Notes under the pieces: generated by a model
Database searches by the model: none
Seen by the model: only the letters and a program-made list of their open reading frames with translations
What the model was told of the DNA's origin: nothing
Translations under genes and position numbers: made by a program
Assembly: GCA_022510565.1 (NCBI GenBank)
Contig: JAFLTE010000004.1
Location: 1 to 64,000 of the forward strand
Length of the DNA stretch: 64,000 bases
DNA from: Lachnospiraceae bacterium
Lineage (GTDB): Bacteria; Bacillota; Clostridia; Lachnospirales; Lachnospiraceae
Reading direction: 5' to 3'
Shown: in pieces, positions 63,143-64,000 of the stretch
How positions within the stretch are numbered: the first letter of the stretch is position 1
Layout: every line of letters begins with the position of its first letter

Positions 63143-64000
63143 ATGAGCATCAAGAAATACATTAGCAAAAAGGCGGTTGTTGTACCGATAGTTTTTATGA
63201 CCGCTGTATTGATAGGATGTCAGGATAAGACGATTGAGCAAGTGGAAGAAATGGAGATTGTCATGCCGGTGGTGGCTGACGAGCCCAACTGGGATGAGTC
63301 CTCGAATGAACTGCAGCAGATAGAATCGGATGAACAACCGGACGTTGAACCGGAGCAGGAGAAGCCACAGCCGCCGGAGGGCTGGGAACTGAAGCTTGCA
63401 TCGGAGGACTGGGGACTTTCCTTCGGAGAGTCAGGTACACAGCCTGTGGGGAATGCTGCCTCCGATGATCTTGCGTGGTATGATGCATATTATGTGGGAG
63501 CCGATGATGAGAAAGTTATCTATCTCACTTTTGACTGTGGCTATGAGAACGGCAATACGGAGCCGATTTTGGATGCTCTGAAGAAGCATAACGTACAGGC
63601 GACTTTCTTTGTGGTAGGTCATTTTCTGGAGACGGCCCCCGATATGGTGAAGCGTATGGTGGAAGACGGACACACGGTGGGAAATCACACATATCATCAT
63701 CTCGATATGCCGACAATCTCTGATCGGGAGACATTTCAGAAGGAAATGGATGATGTGGCGAATCTGTTTTATGAGATTACGGGAACGGAACTCTCCATGT
63801 ATTACAGGCCGCCTCAGGGGAAATGTAATGAACAAAATCTCAAGATGGCGCATGAACTCGGTTATAACACCATTTTCTGGAGTCTGGCTTATGTGGACTG
63901 GGATACGGACGCACAGCCAAGCCACGAGGCAGCTTTTGAAAAGCTGACAGGCAGAATACATCCGGGCGCCATTGTTCTTTTGCACAATACATCGCAGACG
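63143..64000 (+). CDS. Lipoprotein polysaccharide deacetylase (PdaA-like), 3' end cut by window
   Basis: The 286 codons present start with a signal peptide ending in a lipobox (TAVLIGC), then an acidic, Pro/Glu-rich linker and a NodB-homology domain: YLTFDCGYENGN with metal and catalytic Asp, VQATFFVVGHF, HTVGNHTYHH with the metal His residues, and MYYRPPQGKCNE. The pattern resembles the PdaA-type delta-lactam-forming N-acetylmuramic acid deacetylase, acting on the cell wall. The C-terminus (with the LLHN motif reached) is beyond the window. The array at 63012 is upstream. RBS GGGAGAG. Confidence 0.85.
   Translation, partial: MSIKKYISKKAVVVPIVFMTAVLIGCQDKTIEQVEEMEIVMPVVADEPNWDESSNELQQIESDEQPDVEPEQEKPQPPEGWELKLASEDWGLSFGESGTQPVGNAASDDLAWYDAYYVGADDEKVIYLTFDCGYENGNTEPILDALKKHNVQATFFVVGHFLETAPDMVKRMVEDGHTVGNHTYHHLDMPTISDRETFQKEMDDVANLFYEITGTELSMYYRPPQGKCNEQNLKMAHELGYNTIFWSLAYVDWDTDAQPSHEAAFEKLTGRIHPGAIVLLHNTSQT

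Overview
The window looks like a chromosomal piece of a Gram-positive, anaerobic, gut-type Firmicute, most likely a Lachnospiraceae member. The evidence is moderate G+C, AGGAGG-type ribosome binding sites, many LytTR/GHKL two-component systems, a DUF6171-like zinc-ribbon protein, a MocR-type regulator next to an ECF S component, and intracellular xylan-degrading enzymes. No rRNA, tRNA, CRISPR array, insertion sequence or prophage was seen. Both ends cut genes: apt on the left (minus strand) and a polysaccharide deacetylase on the right (plus strand).

Layout. 1-5 kb: partial apt, a PAP2 phosphatase, a LytTR response regulator with GHKL kinase, and a KDG-type sugar kinase. 5-10 kb: a GGDEF protein and a large hybrid histidine kinase with two receiver domains. 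10-23 kb: a glucuronoxylan/glucuronate block, interrupted only by a lone minus-strand argC. It holds a GH2 beta-glucuronidase, GH8 reducing-end xylosidase, SGNH esterase, GH115 alpha-glucuronidase, GH43 beta-xylosidase, uxuA and uxuB. None of these enzymes has a visible signal peptide, so imported oligosaccharides are probably broken down in the cytoplasm to xylose and glucuronate. Glucuronate would then go through fructuronate, mannonate and KDG, with KdgK at 3.9 kb doing the phosphorylation. 23-28 kb: a MATE exporter, a nitroreductase, an unusual ParB-like/BMP fusion and a metallophosphoesterase. 28-38 kb: two tandem SpoIIE-type phosphatases, a second LytTR/GHKL pair paralogous to the first, a heterodimeric ABC exporter and a second GH43. 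38-42 kb: an ABC-2 transporter with a LytTR/DUF3021 pair, then a methyltransferase.

42.1-42.5 kb is the most interesting stretch. A 44-residue hydrophobic, Lys-tailed peptide is overlapped in another frame by an ORF with an ideal Shine-Dalgarno. The transcript ends are complementary, and a consensus promoter (TTGACA, 16 bp, TATAAT) on the opposite strand fires into its 3' end. I read this as an undescribed type I toxin-antitoxin module with some hok/mok-like and some txpA/bsrG-like traits.

42.5-64 kb: an ECF S component divergent from a MocR regulator across a striking CATACAAT operator, two ABC exporter half-transporters, YitT, TauE/SafE and MATE membrane proteins, a lone sugar-type binding protein without a lipobox, a DUF3298-type envelope protein, a HAD phosphatase, DUF3237 divergent from an ArsR-type regulator with a large C-terminal domain, and a glycerol operon (glpK, glpA-like, FAD oxidoreductase, DUF1667, unknown). 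Two nearly identical arrays of four TGATGCAA boxes at exact 11-bp spacing, 9,960 bp apart, stand before the DUF3298-type gene and the terminal deacetylase and suggest a shared cell-envelope regulon.

All calls come from reading the sequence and recalling family features. No database search was run.
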